Assembly (NCBI GenBank): GCA_030682795.1
Contig: JAUXNJ010000009.1
Span: forward strand, 72,582 to 136,581
Length of the DNA: 64,000 nt
From: Sphingobacteriaceae bacterium
Lineage (GTDB): Bacteria > Bacteroidota > Bacteroidia > UBA7662
Reading direction: 5' to 3'
The translations under genes were made by a program, and so were the position numbers. Below the pieces are notes generated by a model. That model was not told where the DNA came from. It did not search any database and was given only the letters and a program-made list of their open reading frames with translations. Shown here piece by piece: positions 1 through 8,844 of the stretch. How positions within the stretch are numbered: position 1 is the first letter of the stretch; the number at the start of each line of letters is the position of its first letter.

Positions 1-1
1 G

Positions 2-763
2 ACCGACTACATTCTCGGTGCTTTTCGTCAAATGGAGGTACGGATGCCTGTACCCAAAGCAGGCGTTGAAAATGCTAAAAAACAAATCAGCGTAACGGGT
101 AAAAAGGTTGAGCTGTACAGCAAAGGAAAAAAGGTGCGTGTTGTATACGTGGGGCATGCTACCATCGATACCCGTGGCACCTATATGATAAAAGAAGGAG
201 CCGAAACGCCTTTTATTGTACATATACCAGGCTGGGAAGGCTATTTATCGCCCAGGTTTTTTACCGATTTACAAGAATGGAGAGAGCGAACGATCTTTCG
301 CTTGCATCCTGATAGTATTGCCAATATCTCCACTGAATTTCCCAACGCACCCGAAGAAAGCTACAGCATAAGCATCACTCCAGAAAAAACATTCGTCTTG
401 CAGGATGGCAATGGAAAAGTGCAAACCACTGTAAACGAGTCATTCGCAAAATCGTTGTTTGGCGGGTTTAACAAAGTGGATGTGGAAGCATTCGACAATT
501 TTGGTGTCATGCGCGATAGCATTGTTAACATGGCGCCGTCCTGGCTCAATCTCACCATCACTGAAAAAAGTGGGAAAAAGCATACGTTTACTACGTATTT
601 CAAAAGCCAACTCAATCAATTAGATGTAGTTCTGCTCGATGTAATGCCCGATTTAGATCGTGATTATTTGTTTTATGAGGAAGCCAATGAGTTTGCCATC
701 ATACAAAAGCGGGCAATGCCCTGGTATTATGTCAGATTATCTCAATTGAAAAGCAAGGATTGA
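2..763 (+). CDS. DUF4340-type protein, C-terminal part (cut by window edge)
   Basis: The reading frame is open from base 2, upstream of the first ATG at 32, so the gene starts outside the window and only about 253 C-terminal residues are visible. The sequence is mixed alpha/beta without obvious membrane segments in the visible part. It resembles the DUF4340 proteins that Bacteroidota often encode beside the gliding-motility ABC transporter genes gldF and gldG, though those neighbours cannot be seen here. The partner gene dnaN follows after 128 bp. The function of DUF4340 is unknown. The family call comes from overall similarity to remembered sequences, not from a diagnostic motif. Confidence 0.6.
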   Translation, partial: TDYILGAFRQMEVRMPVPKAGVENAKKQISVTGKKVELYSKGKKVRVVYVGHATIDTRGTYMIKEGAETPFIVHIPGWEGYLSPRFFTDLQEWRERTIFRLHPDSIANISTEFPNAPEESYSISITPEKTFVLQDGNGKVQTTVNESFAKSLFGGFNKVDVEAFDNFGVMRDSIVNMAPSWLNLTITEKSGKKHTFTTYFKSQLNQLDVVLLDVMPDLDRDYLFYEEANEFAIIQKRAMPWYYVRLSQLKSKD

Positions 764-891
764 GCGAAGAAAAATTATCTTTACAAGCTGAATGTTCTGC
801 CCGCCGCTTTTAACGAAGCTGGCTTGGCGCCAGCAGCAGTCAATTTGGCCCTTGTGGCCATCCCAATTCGTAAAGCCAAACACAAAGGATA

Positions 892-2016
892 ATGAAATTT
901 ATTGTTTCAACCACCTCATTGTTAAAGCACCTGCAAAGCGTGCAAGGTGTAATCAACAGCAGCTCGGTTTTGCCGATTCTCGACAATTTTTTGTTCGAGA
1001 TCGACGATAAAAACCTCACCATCTGCACCACCGACTTGAATACCACCATGAAAACCTCCTTGCCAATTGAAGGCAAAGGCAAGGCCAAGATCGCGGTGCC
1101 AAGCAAAATATTGCTTGAAACCCTCAAGTCGCTGCCCGATCAACCCATCACCTTTTCGTTCGACGACAACACTTTTGCCATCGAAATCAATACCGATAAA
1201 GGCAAGTACAAACTCTCAGGTGAAAACGGTGAAGATTTTCCGGCCATTCCAGAGGTAAGTCGTGCCAGCAGCTTCAGCATTCCTTCAAGTGCATTGCTGT
1301 CGGCGGTTACCAACACCCTCTTTGCGGTGGGAACCGACGAATTACGCCAAGCCATGACCGGTGTTAAATTCGAACTCGATACCAACAGCATCAATTTTGT
1401 AGCCACCGACGCTCATAAATTGGTACTCCACACGGTTAAAAAAATTGCTATTGAAGAGACTGGCGGCTTTATTGTTCCGCGCAAAGCCCTTAACCTGCTG
1501 AAGTCGGCCTTACCTGGTGATGATACCCTGGTTACCGTAGAGCACAACAGCACCAACGTTTTCTTCTCTTTCAAAGAAATTCACTTGGTTTGTCGCTTGA
1601 TCGACCAAAAGTACCCCGATTATACAGCGGTGATTCCGAAAGACAATACGAATATCCTTTCTATTAACCGTGCAGAGTTTTTAAATACACTTCGTCGTAT
1701 TTCTATCTACTCTAACAAAACCACCTATCAGGTGCGCCTCAAAATCAAAGGCAGCGAGTTACAGGTATCGGCGGAAGACCTCGATTTTTCGAATCAGGCC
1801 GACGAAACCTTGGCTTGCGAGTATAGCGGCACCGATATGGAAATTGGCTTTAACGCCCGCTTCCTCATTGAAATGCTTAATACCTTAGGTGGAGATACAG
1901 TGAAGTTTGAAATGAGCTTGCCAAGTCGCCCAGGCGTAATGCTTCCTACCGATCAAGAGCCGAATGAGGAGACCCTCATGCTCATTATGCCAGTGATGCT
2001 CAATACTTACGAATAA
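892..2016 (+). CDS. dnaN: DNA polymerase III subunit beta (sliding clamp)
   Basis: The 374-residue product has the usual length for the ring-shaped clamp that encircles DNA and tethers the replicative polymerase. The N terminus (MKFIVSTTSLLKHLQSVQG) and the clamp segment LRQAMTGVKFE near residue 150 are typical. So is the C terminus ending in the LMLIMPVML strand, which is part of the hydrophobic pocket that binds clamp-binding motifs. Three repeated clamp domains of about 120 residues fit the length. The ATG at 892 gives exactly the conserved N terminus. A hairpin with a T run follows the stop codon. The gene is essential core replication machinery. Confidence 0.97.
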   Translation: MKFIVSTTSLLKHLQSVQGVINSSSVLPILDNFLFEIDDKNLTICTTDLNTTMKTSLPIEGKGKAKIAVPSKILLETLKSLPDQPITFSFDDNTFAIEINTDKGKYKLSGENGEDFPAIPEVSRASSFSIPSSALLSAVTNTLFAVGTDELRQAMTGVKFELDTNSINFVATDAHKLVLHTVKKIAIEETGGFIVPRKALNLLKSALPGDDTLVTVEHNSTNVFFSFKEIHLVCRLIDQKYPDYTAVIPKDNTNILSINRAEFLNTLRRISIYSNKTTYQVRLKIKGSELQVSAEDLDFSNQADETLACEYSGTDMEIGFNARFLIEMLNTLGGDTVKFEMSLPSRPGVMLPTDQEPNEETLMLIMPVMLNTYE

Positions 2017-2037
2017 TCATCATCCTGTTTGTTGAAG

Positions 2038-2067
2038 GCCTCGTTCATTAGAGCGGGGCTTTTTTTT
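2038..2067 (+). terminator. Rho-independent terminator after dnaN
   Basis: GCCTCGTTC (2038-2046) pairs with GAGCGGGGC (2051-2059) across a 4-nt loop, with two G-U pairs, and is followed by eight T residues. A second possible hairpin uses ATTAGAGCGGG (2047-2057) with CCCGCTCTAAT (2069-2079), so the two structures exclude each other. Confidence 0.8.
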
Positions 2068-2135
2068 GCCCGCTCTAATCATACTTTACCGAAGCTCCAT
2101 ACAGCAAGAAGCGGTTGCTTTTTGCTACGCATCTT

Positions 2136-3419
2136 TTAGCGTTTGGCTAACCATGGCGCGGGATCAATCTTGGTTGTGCCCTTCCAAACTTGCAACTGCA
2201 CCTCAGCTTTATTCTCATCCTCATCAAAATATACAGTACCTAAGACTTGGCCTGTTTCAATTTTGCTGCCTTTGCTTACGTTTACGGTTTCCAAGTGAGC
2301 GTACACTGATAAATACTGGCCATGTCTTACAATAACGGCCTTTTGCATGCCAGGAATGCTCACAACCGCAGTTACCTCACCTCTAAAAACGGCCTTCACT
2401 TCTGCTTCTTTCGCCGTACGTATACTCACGCCATCGTTGCGTACTTTCACATTTTTCAACACTGGGTGCGGATGTTCTCCAAAGGCTTCACTTATAAATC
2501 CTTTGGCAACCGGCCAAGGCAATTTTCCTCTATTAGCCTCAAAATCCGCACCTAGGGCTTTGGCCTCAGGTGTAAGTTCAAACTCTTCCTTAGTGGTTTT
2601 AGGAGTAACGGGTGGCTTTTCTCCTAGCTTCCGCTGCCGCTCAGCTTCTTTCCGGCGGGCCTCTTCTATTTCTCGTTGGATGATATCCTCAATGGTTTTT
2701 TGCAAACGAGCCCTCGCTGCTTCTTTTTCTTGAAGCTCTTGGCGTAATTGTTTTTCGTTTTGTTGCAAGGTGCTTACGAGCTGATTGGTCTTGTCGCTCT
2801 CATAGCTCAACAAGGTTTTTTGTGTTTCTTCCTCGGTCAGCAAATTAACCCGCTCCTGCTTTTTCTGCTCAAGCTGGGCCTTACGTCGATTAAGCCCTTC
2901 TTGGGTTTTGTTGATTAATCGCACTTGCGTTTGACGAAACTCATTGTATTGTTGCAAATAACGAAGTCGCTTGAAAGCCTGGTTAAAATCTTTAGCCGAT
3001 AACACCAAAATCACATTGTTGTAATTACTGCGATTGCGATAGGCCACTTGCAACATCTTACCATACTCAGCCTTCAGCTTTTGTAAATCCCGCTCAAGGG
3101 CTTCAATCAAACCTGTTAAATTGTTGATTTGCTCTTGCGTGATGGCAATGTCGTTGTTGTAATTTTCGATCAACCGCTGCCGTACTTGAATCTGCTTGCG
3201 AAGGGTTACAAGCTGATTTACGCTGGCTTCCTTCTTGCGTTGTACTTGCTCAAGTTGCTTTTTAGTAAAGTTGATTTGCTCTATGAGCTGATTGCGCTGA
3301 TTTTCAAGCTGCTTTTTGGTTTGCGCCTCTGCACTACCCACCAGCAACAACAATAGCACACTTACGCTAATCGATGCGCGTATAGCTGCTCGGAATGCTG
3401 AAAGGATAGGTTTGCCCAT
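2136..3419 (-). CDS. EnvC-like murein hydrolase activator (coiled coil plus degenerate LytM/M23 domain)
   Basis: The protein has 427 residues: a signal peptide with a leucine-rich core ending near AEA-Q, then about 250 residues of charged coiled coil, then a C-terminal LytM fold from about residue 310. The usual zinc ligands of active M23 peptidases are not all present. The first His of the HxxxD-type motif is replaced (VRNDGVSI) and the HxH segment reads EVQLQVW, although YAHL is kept. By analogy with E. coli EnvC and NlpD, it should bind and activate periplasmic amidases rather than cut peptidoglycan itself. It is the last gene of the envelope operon and overlaps the DUF4292 gene by 53 bp. 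Confidence 0.85.
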   Translation of the reverse strand: MGKPILSAFRAAIRASISVSVLLLLLVGSAEAQTKKQLENQRNQLIEQINFTKKQLEQVQRKKEASVNQLVTLRKQIQVRQRLIENYNNDIAITQEQINNLTGLIEALERDLQKLKAEYGKMLQVAYRNRSNYNNVILVLSAKDFNQAFKRLRYLQQYNEFRQTQVRLINKTQEGLNRRKAQLEQKKQERVNLLTEEETQKTLLSYESDKTNQLVSTLQQNEKQLRQELQEKEAARARLQKTIEDIIQREIEEARRKEAERQRKLGEKPPVTPKTTKEEFELTPEAKALGADFEANRGKLPWPVAKGFISEAFGEHPHPVLKNVKVRNDGVSIRTAKEAEVKAVFRGEVTAVVSIPGMQKAVIVRHGQYLSVYAHLETVNVSKGSKIETGQVLGTVYFDEDENKAEVQLQVWKGTTKIDPAPWLAKR

Positions 3420-4125
3420 TTTCTACTGCAAATTTGGAAAAATTTATGTCAATCGTGCCACTTTCTTTGCCCTCAATAATCAATTTCAAACTTTTAGGAA
3501 GTTGTTTGCCCTCGAAATTCACAAGCTCTATAAAGTCAACCCTTAACTTTTGATCTGGCCGAATTACTTCCAAGCCCTTCAGTTTATTACCCGTAGCATC
3601 TGGTTGAAGCAGGTATCGCAAACCATCTAAACTCAGTTGCAACTGCCTTTCTTGCGAAACCAAGCGATTTCCTCTTGTTAAAAACCCCACATTGTTGAGT
3701 AGCAAGTCCTGCAAGGTAGCATAAGTAAATGGTGCTTTGGCCATTTCCGACAACCAAGCAAACGGCTTTTGAAGGTATTGCTTATTCAGCCGATCTACTA
3801 CGAAAATACTGTCTGGCCGAATCAACACGCGGAAGGCCTCAATGCCTAACATAGGCTTAACACTAATCCAGATTTGTTGATCCTTTTGCATCTTCAAACT
3901 CATGGGCGAACTCAAGCGCTGGTCGTTCATATCAACCGTAATGCCTCCGTTCATGCTTAGTTCAGTAAGCATAAAATCATGTAGCAGCAATTGCTGAAAA
4001 CGTTGGTCAGCACTGGCCAACAAGGCAGAATCTGTACCTACACCATCCGCACTAAGCTTGCGCTTACTTTTACAAGCCGACATACTCAACAGCAGCAGTA
4101 AGAAAACAAGGACACTCTTATTCAT
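3367..4125 (-). CDS. DUF4292 lipoprotein
   Basis: The 252-residue protein starts with a lipoprotein signal peptide (hydrophobic stretch then SMSAC), so it should be lipidated at about Cys18. The rest looks like the beta-rich fold of DUF4292 proteins, which resemble LolA/LolB-type lipoprotein carriers. I infer a role at the outer membrane but see no catalytic motif. It overlaps the upstream TPR gene by 8 bp and the downstream EnvC-like gene by 53 bp, so translation is probably coupled. The order TPR, DUF4292, M23-type protein is one I associate with Bacteroidota genomes. Confidence 0.8.
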   Translation of the reverse strand: MNKSVLVFLLLLLSMSACKSKRKLSADGVGTDSALLASADQRFQQLLLHDFMLTELSMNGGITVDMNDQRLSSPMSLKMQKDQQIWISVKPMLGIEAFRVLIRPDSIFVVDRLNKQYLQKPFAWLSEMAKAPFTYATLQDLLLNNVGFLTRGNRLVSQERQLQLSLDGLRYLLQPDATGNKLKGLEVIRPDQKLRVDFIELVNFEGKQLPKSLKLIIEGKESGTIDINFSKFAVENGQTYPFSIPSSYTRID

Positions 4126-5869
4126 ACAAAGTTCCTTCGGCTATTTTACGATCGATGAAATCTGACGTATCCCCCGCTGCTTTGGCCCTTATCCATAACT
4201 GCAGCGCTTGTTGTTTTTCTCCCAATTTATAAAGCACATCACCCATATGCTCCAACAAGGTGCCATTATCGCCAGGCGTAGCTGCAATGGCATCGTTGAT
4301 GTATTTTTTAGCTTCGTTATATTTACCCAACTGATACAAAATCCAACCATATGTATCAAGATAGGAAGCGTTTTTAGGCTCTAGTGTCAGCGATTTGCGA
4401 GACATCTCCTCTGCTTTTTCTAGGTTTACTTTGCGTAAACTCAAATAATAACTGTAATTGTTGAGCACTAAAGCGTTGTTAGGATTAAGCCGCAAAGAAC
4501 GGTCGTAACTCAAATCGCTTTCATCATGTTTTTTGATGGCATTATAAGCATCGCCCAAGCTGGCATAAAACTGCGACTCTAACTGCGTATTGCCATACAC
4601 TACTTTGGCACCCGACCGCAACAGCTCAATGGATTTATCATACTGCTTTTCCTGCAATAGCGCCACCCCTCCCAAGAAAAAAGGCACCGGCTGGTTTGGA
4701 AAAAGATCAACCGCTTTCTGTGCCTCACTCGCCAGCAATACAAATTGTTGCGTTTCAAGCAAACTCAACAGATATTGCTGCCACACCGTATATTTCTGTG
4801 CAGCTACATCCGTGTCGATGGCTCTTTTGTAAGCCGTTACTGCACCAGCAAAATCACGGCTGTGGTATAAAAAATCTGCCCGAATAGCCCACGACTTTGC
4901 ATCTTCAGGATGTACTCCTGTGAGCGTTTCACTCAAATCCAAGGCCAGCTTCCGTAATTTCGGGTCACGGTCAAAGTCCTCGAATAAATTTAACAACACT
5001 TGCACCTTGATGTCAATATCAACATCCGTAAAGGCAAAAGCCTTTCGTAAATACCCAAAAGCCTGGTCATCCTGCTTCAAAACCCGGGTCACATCGGCCA
5101 AGGCGAAGTAAATTTTACCATTATCGGCATCAATGGCCAAGGCTTTTTCAAATTCAATCTTCGCTTTGGCATATTGCTGCTGCTCGAAATAAAGCTGACC
5201 TAAGTATAAAATGAAGTCGATGTCGCCAGGAAAAGCTTCATTGAGTTTTCGTATTTCCTCAATGGCTTTATCGGGCTTGTTGAGCTTGGTCCAGTATTGC
5301 CGCTTTTGTTCGGCCAGCTCAGGCCCAGGTCCATTTATTTTTTCGATTTCGTTGAGCACCTTAATGGCCTCAGCGTATTGGTTCAACTCCCCATGTAACA
5401 TCGAAATGTCGAGCAAAACCGACAGCACATCTTGTTCTGGCAATTTGCTCAAACGACGTAAAACCGGAATAGCCTCTTGCTGACGCCCCAGCTGACGGAG
5501 CAAATCAGCCTCTAAGCGCAGATACCAGCCATTTCGCGGATCCAAAGCGCTTGCTTTGGCGGCGAAATCATGGGCACGAGGAAAGTCCTGACGCGACATA
5601 CTCGTACGTCCCACTTCGTAATGCGCCTGGGCCTGGGTGGGATCACGTTTGATGATCTCCAAAAACAAATTTTCGGCCACCCCCATATTGCCAATGAGCT
5701 TTTCTTTTTGCGCATTGAAGAATAAAAAGTCGATTTCCATGCGCTCGCTTTCGCTGAGCACACGGGAAGCTGGTTGCTTTTGTTGAGCCGAAGTGTTGGA
5801 TTTCTTACTGGCACAAGCGCTGCTCAAAAGCAATGCCGCCGAAAGTCCTCCTATGAATAGTATCCTCAT
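4118..5869 (-). CDS. TPR-repeat lipoprotein
   Basis: The protein has 583 residues, a lipobox (LLLSSAC, lipidated Cys near residue 19), then a chain of tetratricopeptide repeats over almost the whole length. Repeats with the small-Gly-Tyr-Ala pattern are clear near residues 80-110 (AHYEVGRTSMSRQDFPRA), 220-270, 440-480 and 510-550. TPR arrays are scaffolds for protein complexes. From its place in an operon with a flippase, a sugar nucleotidyltransferase and an EnvC-like protein, I infer a role in envelope or polysaccharide assembly at the outer membrane. It overlaps the gene before it by 4 bp (ATGA) and the one after by 8 bp. Confidence 0.88.
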   Translation of the reverse strand: MRILFIGGLSAALLLSSACASKKSNTSAQQKQPASRVLSESERMEIDFLFFNAQKEKLIGNMGVAENLFLEIIKRDPTQAQAHYEVGRTSMSRQDFPRAHDFAAKASALDPRNGWYLRLEADLLRQLGRQQEAIPVLRRLSKLPEQDVLSVLLDISMLHGELNQYAEAIKVLNEIEKINGPGPELAEQKRQYWTKLNKPDKAIEEIRKLNEAFPGDIDFILYLGQLYFEQQQYAKAKIEFEKALAIDADNGKIYFALADVTRVLKQDDQAFGYLRKAFAFTDVDIDIKVQVLLNLFEDFDRDPKLRKLALDLSETLTGVHPEDAKSWAIRADFLYHSRDFAGAVTAYKRAIDTDVAAQKYTVWQQYLLSLLETQQFVLLASEAQKAVDLFPNQPVPFFLGGVALLQEKQYDKSIELLRSGAKVVYGNTQLESQFYASLGDAYNAIKKHDESDLSYDRSLRLNPNNALVLNNYSYYLSLRKVNLEKAEEMSRKSLTLEPKNASYLDTYGWILYQLGKYNEAKKYINDAIAATPGDNGTLLEHMGDVLYKLGEKQQALQLWIRAKAAGDTSDFIDRKIAEGTLYE

Positions 5870-6873
5870 TCAGTAATTACATTGTAGTCGCCCACACTCA
5901 AATCGCGTGAACGGCCATTCCATACAGCATGGTTACCCACCATGGCATTGTGCAGCAATACCGAACGCAACTGGCTGTTGGTTTGGATGATGCTGTTGCT
6001 GATGACGCTGCCGCTGATGTGGCTGTTGTCGCCAACCGATACATGCGGACCAAGCACCGTGTTTTCAATCACCACATTTTCGCCAATGTAACAAGGCTGA
6101 ATGATGGTGCTGTTGGTGATTTTGGCCGTTGCTGCCTGCAGCGGTTGACCTTTGATAAACTCTAAATAACGCTGATTGGTATATACCGTGGCATCTTTAT
6201 TGCCACAATCGAGCCACTCGGTTACCCTACCTGGGAAAAACTTGGTGCCCTTTTGCTTCATATTTTCAAGCGCATTGGTGAGTTGGTACTCGCCTTTGTC
6301 GCGGATGTCGTTGTCGAGCAAATACTGGAGCTCCGACTTCAAATACGCCCCATCCTTGAAATAATAAATGCCAATGATGGCCAAATCGGAGATAAACTCC
6401 TGTGGTTTTTCGTGGAACTCGCTGATGTGCCCATCTGCCGCAATTTTTACCACCCCAAACTGACGCGGATCTTCTACTTGATTCACCCAAATAATGCCTT
6501 CGTGGGACGTATCGAGTTTAAAATCGGCCTTAAACAAAGTATCGGCAAAAGCTACTACCACTTTACCGCTCAAAGCCGACTGTGCGCACATGATGGCGTG
6601 AGCGGTACCTAGGGCTTCTTCCTGGTAATGGATGGTGCCTACGGCGCCGAGCCGCGCAGCAATATCTTTTAATTTGGCCTCCACCGCAGCGCCAAAAGCT
6701 GGGGAGATGATATAGGCAATTTCGTCAACCGACTCATTACATACCTGCACAATGTCTTCCATCAGACGCTCCACAATGGGTTTGCCAGCAATGGGTACCA
6801 AGGGTTTTGGTACGGTAAGGGTGTGTGGACGCATGCGCTTGCCGAGTCCGGCCATAGGGACGATGATTTTCAT
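5866..6873 (-). CDS. Sugar-phosphate nucleotidyltransferase with C-terminal left-handed beta-helix
   Basis: The 335-residue protein begins with the nucleotide-binding motif MAGLGKRMRPHT and PKPLVPIAGKP, typical of enzymes that make NDP-sugars from sugar-1-phosphate (RmlA, GlmU and GDP-mannose type). The catalytic domain spans about residues 1-230. Residues 245-320 are hexapeptide repeats (IIQPCYIGENVVIENTVLG), which form a left-handed beta-helix. Substrate cannot be decided from sequence: dTTP/glucose-1-P and UTP/GlcNAc-1-P are both possible. It lies 33 bp after the flippase and overlaps the TPR gene by 4 bp. Confidence 0.88.
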   Translation of the reverse strand: MKIIVPMAGLGKRMRPHTLTVPKPLVPIAGKPIVERLMEDIVQVCNESVDEIAYIISPAFGAAVEAKLKDIAARLGAVGTIHYQEEALGTAHAIMCAQSALSGKVVVAFADTLFKADFKLDTSHEGIIWVNQVEDPRQFGVVKIAADGHISEFHEKPQEFISDLAIIGIYYFKDGAYLKSELQYLLDNDIRDKGEYQLTNALENMKQKGTKFFPGRVTEWLDCGNKDATVYTNQRYLEFIKGQPLQAATAKITNSTIIQPCYIGENVVIENTVLGPHVSVGDNSHISGSVISNSIIQTNSQLRSVLLHNAMVGNHAVWNGRSRDLSVGDYNVITE

Positions 6874-6906
6874 AGAGCGTTGATTATGGTTGTCGATATT
6901 TGAATG

Positions 6907-8394
6907 CTACGAAGTTACGGATTTGAAAAGCTTTTCTGTAACGAGACCCTGCAAAGCATACACAAAAATGAGCAGCACCCGCAAGGTCCAAAGCAGGGGT
7001 GCGGCTAAATAAGGTTGCAACCAGGCTTCTAGTCCAAAAAAGAGGAGCGCTAACCCCACATAACGTAAAATGCGCGGCACATTGTAGGGAACGGGATAGT
7101 GTTTTTGTCCTAGCCAGTAACTCGCTGCCATCATCAAAAAGTAACAAGCCAGGGTGGTATAGGCCGAGCCAGTATAGCCAATTATTGGAATAAGCAGCCA
7201 GTTACCCAAGAGGGTGATGGCAGCCCCGAAAAACGACAGATACATGCCCCAACGCGTTTTGTCGGCCAGCTTGTACCAAACCGACTGGTTGTAATACATC
7301 CCCAAAAAGAGGTTGGCCATCAGCAAAATGGGCACCACATGCAAGCCGCTGAAGTAGGCCTCCGATACAAAATGCCTGGCGAGATCCATAAAAAGGGTGA
7401 CGGCTAAAAAGATGGTGCCACCAGCCAACACAAACACATGCATCACCCTGGCGTAAGTGAGGGTGGCATTCGCATTTTTGGCTTGCTGAAAGAAAAAGGG
7501 CTCGGCGGCAGTGCGGAACGTTTGGGTAAAGATGCTCATAAGCATGGCCAGCTTGTACACCGCCCCATACACGCCTACCTCATGCAAGGCTTCCTCGCGG
7601 GAAAGCGGCAGCAGGTATTTGAGCAGCACCCGGTCGATGGTTTCATTGACCATGCCTGCCATCCCGGCGAAAACCAAGGGGAGACTGTACACAAACATGC
7701 TGCGCCAGGTTGTGAAGTCGAAGCCTGCGAAAGTGCGCGGGAAATGCGGCAGCAAAAACAGCAGGGTAATGCCGTTGGCAAGTAAGTTGCTGAGGAAGAT
7801 GTAGCCGACGCCGATTTGAGGGTCGTAAATGAGATCGGTGAGAGCTGTAAGCTGATTGTTTTCAATTAACCAAGGACAAAGCAGCAGGAAAAACAGGTTA
7901 AGGCCGATGTTTAAGCCAATGTTCAGCAGCTTGATGCCAGCAAATTGCAAGGCTTTTTGTAATTGGCGGAGTCGCGAAAAAGGCATGGCGGCGATCGCAT
8001 CAAAGCCCAAAATCAAAGCAAACCAACGTACATATTCAGGATGGTTGGGGTAGCGCAAGCCCGTGGCAATGGGCTGGGCGAGCAAAAGCAGCAGACTCGT
8101 AAACAGCACCGAAGAAAAAAGCAACGACCAAAAAGCGGTTTGATATACCTTTTCACCGCCCTCCTGCACCTTGCGGAAGTAGGCGGTTTCCATGCCGTAG
8201 GTGAATACAATGTTGAGAAAGGCCACCAAGGCGTAGAGGTCGGTCACCACCCCGTACTCTGCAGGTACAAACAACCGCACGTACAGCGGCACCAGCAAAT
8301 AATTGAGCATGCGGCCCACAATGGTGCTGAGTCCGTAGGCGGCAGTTTGCGAGGCGAGTGATTTGATGCTGCTCAAGGAGAGGTTTGTATGCAC
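6907..8394 (-). CDS. Oligosaccharide flippase (Wzx/MurJ-like, MOP superfamily)
   Basis: The protein has about 495 residues and some 12-14 hydrophobic segments, with the MATE/Wzx pattern near the N terminus (SQTAAYGLSTIVGRMLNYLLVPLY). Family members flip undecaprenyl-linked sugars across the inner membrane. It is the first gene of the minus-strand envelope operon. The start is uncertain. A -7 promoter box occupies 8395-8402, so the TTG at 8397 lies inside the promoter. The GTG at 8394 directly follows it, and a TTG at 8376 is also in frame. I chose the GTG, but an initiation point at 8376 would leave a more normal leader. Confidence 0.88.
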   Translation of the reverse strand: MHTNLSLSSIKSLASQTAAYGLSTIVGRMLNYLLVPLYVRLFVPAEYGVVTDLYALVAFLNIVFTYGMETAYFRKVQEGGEKVYQTAFWSLLFSSVLFTSLLLLLAQPIATGLRYPNHPEYVRWFALILGFDAIAAMPFSRLRQLQKALQFAGIKLLNIGLNIGLNLFFLLLCPWLIENNQLTALTDLIYDPQIGVGYIFLSNLLANGITLLFLLPHFPRTFAGFDFTTWRSMFVYSLPLVFAGMAGMVNETIDRVLLKYLLPLSREEALHEVGVYGAVYKLAMLMSIFTQTFRTAAEPFFFQQAKNANATLTYARVMHVFVLAGGTIFLAVTLFMDLARHFVSEAYFSGLHVVPILLMANLFLGMYYNQSVWYKLADKTRWGMYLSFFGAAITLLGNWLLIPIIGYTGSAYTTLACYFLMMAASYWLGQKHYPVPYNVPRILRYVGLALLFFGLEAWLQPYLAAPLLWTLRVLLIFVYALQGLVTEKLFKSVTS

Positions 8395-8423
8395 CAAAAA
8401 TAGGGAAAAAGCTGGCCTTGCAA
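8395..8423 (-). promoter_or_regulatory. Promoter of the flippase-to-envC operon
   Basis: On the minus strand TTG (8423-8421) is separated by 18 nt from TATTTTTG (8402-8395), a match to the Bacteroidota -33/-7 consensus TTG and TAnnTTTG. It abuts the GTG start codon, which bears on the start choice. Confidence 0.65.
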
Positions 8424-8571
8424 GGCTTTTGGCGGGATGGATTGGGCTTTTTTAACGGCAAAAGCGCTTAAAACGGTTGCTTTTGCGAGAGGCTTTTGCA
8501 TTTGCGCGTAAAATATTCGGACGTTTTTGGCCAAAATCTATTTGCCTGCTGGAACTTTGTGTCGCGTTCCG

Positions 8572-8579
8572 TACTTTTG
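8572..8579 (+). promoter_or_regulatory. -7 promoter element of feoAB
   Basis: TACTTTTG matches TAnnTTTG and lies 25 nt before the GTG start of feoA. It shows that the in-frame ATG at 8527 is upstream of the transcript. No convincing TTG at -33 was found: the nearest is 12 nt away. Confidence 0.5.
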
Positions 8580-8604
8580 TCTTTTTAAAACAATTCTAAA
8601 TAAC

Positions 8605-8844
8605 GTGCGACTCAGCGAGCTCCGAACCGGCCAAGTGGCGGTAATCAAGTCCTTAGGCGACCATCCCATATCCAACAAATTGTTAGAAATGGGCTGTTTA
8701 CCGGGAGAATTGTTGCGCGTGCGTCGCATTGCGCCATTCGGTGATCCGATGGCCATCGAAATATTGGGATATGAGCTGGCCATGCGCCTCGATGAAGCAG
8801 AAGCCATTGAGGTAGAAGTGCGTCCGAATTTTGTGCAATTGTGA
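8605..8844 (+). CDS. feoA: Ferrous iron transport protein A
   Basis: The 79-residue protein is an SH3-like FeoA domain (MRLSELRTGQVAVIKSL, then GCLPGELLRVRRIAPFGDP and the end AEAIEVEV). FeoA is a small cytoplasmic partner of the FeoB iron permease. I chose the GTG at 8605 because the FeoA domain begins there and a -7 box sits at 8572-8579. The longer frame from ATG 8527 would include 26 residues with no family match. Its stop codon overlaps the feoB start by 4 bp (GTGA), so the two are translationally coupled. Confidence 0.9.
   Translation: MRLSELRTGQVAVIKSLGDHPISNKLLEMGCLPGELLRVRRIAPFGDPMAIEILGYELAMRLDEAEAIEVEVRPNFVQL

Noticed and set aside
8415-8426. 12-bp palindrome GCCTTGCAAGGC between the flippase and feoA
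   Set aside because: It is a perfect palindrome, but without a loop it cannot be a hairpin, and nothing links it to either promoter. Chance is likely.
8585-8600. Possible metal-repressor box just after the feoA promoter (TTAAAA-N4-TCTAAA)
   Set aside because: Only 4 of 6 bases of the left arm fit the palindrome seen at the TonB receptor. Too weak to report as an operator.
8527-8604. Upstream extension of feoA to the ATG at 8527
   Set aside because: The -7 box at 8572-8579 lies inside the extension and the FeoA domain starts at GTG 8605.
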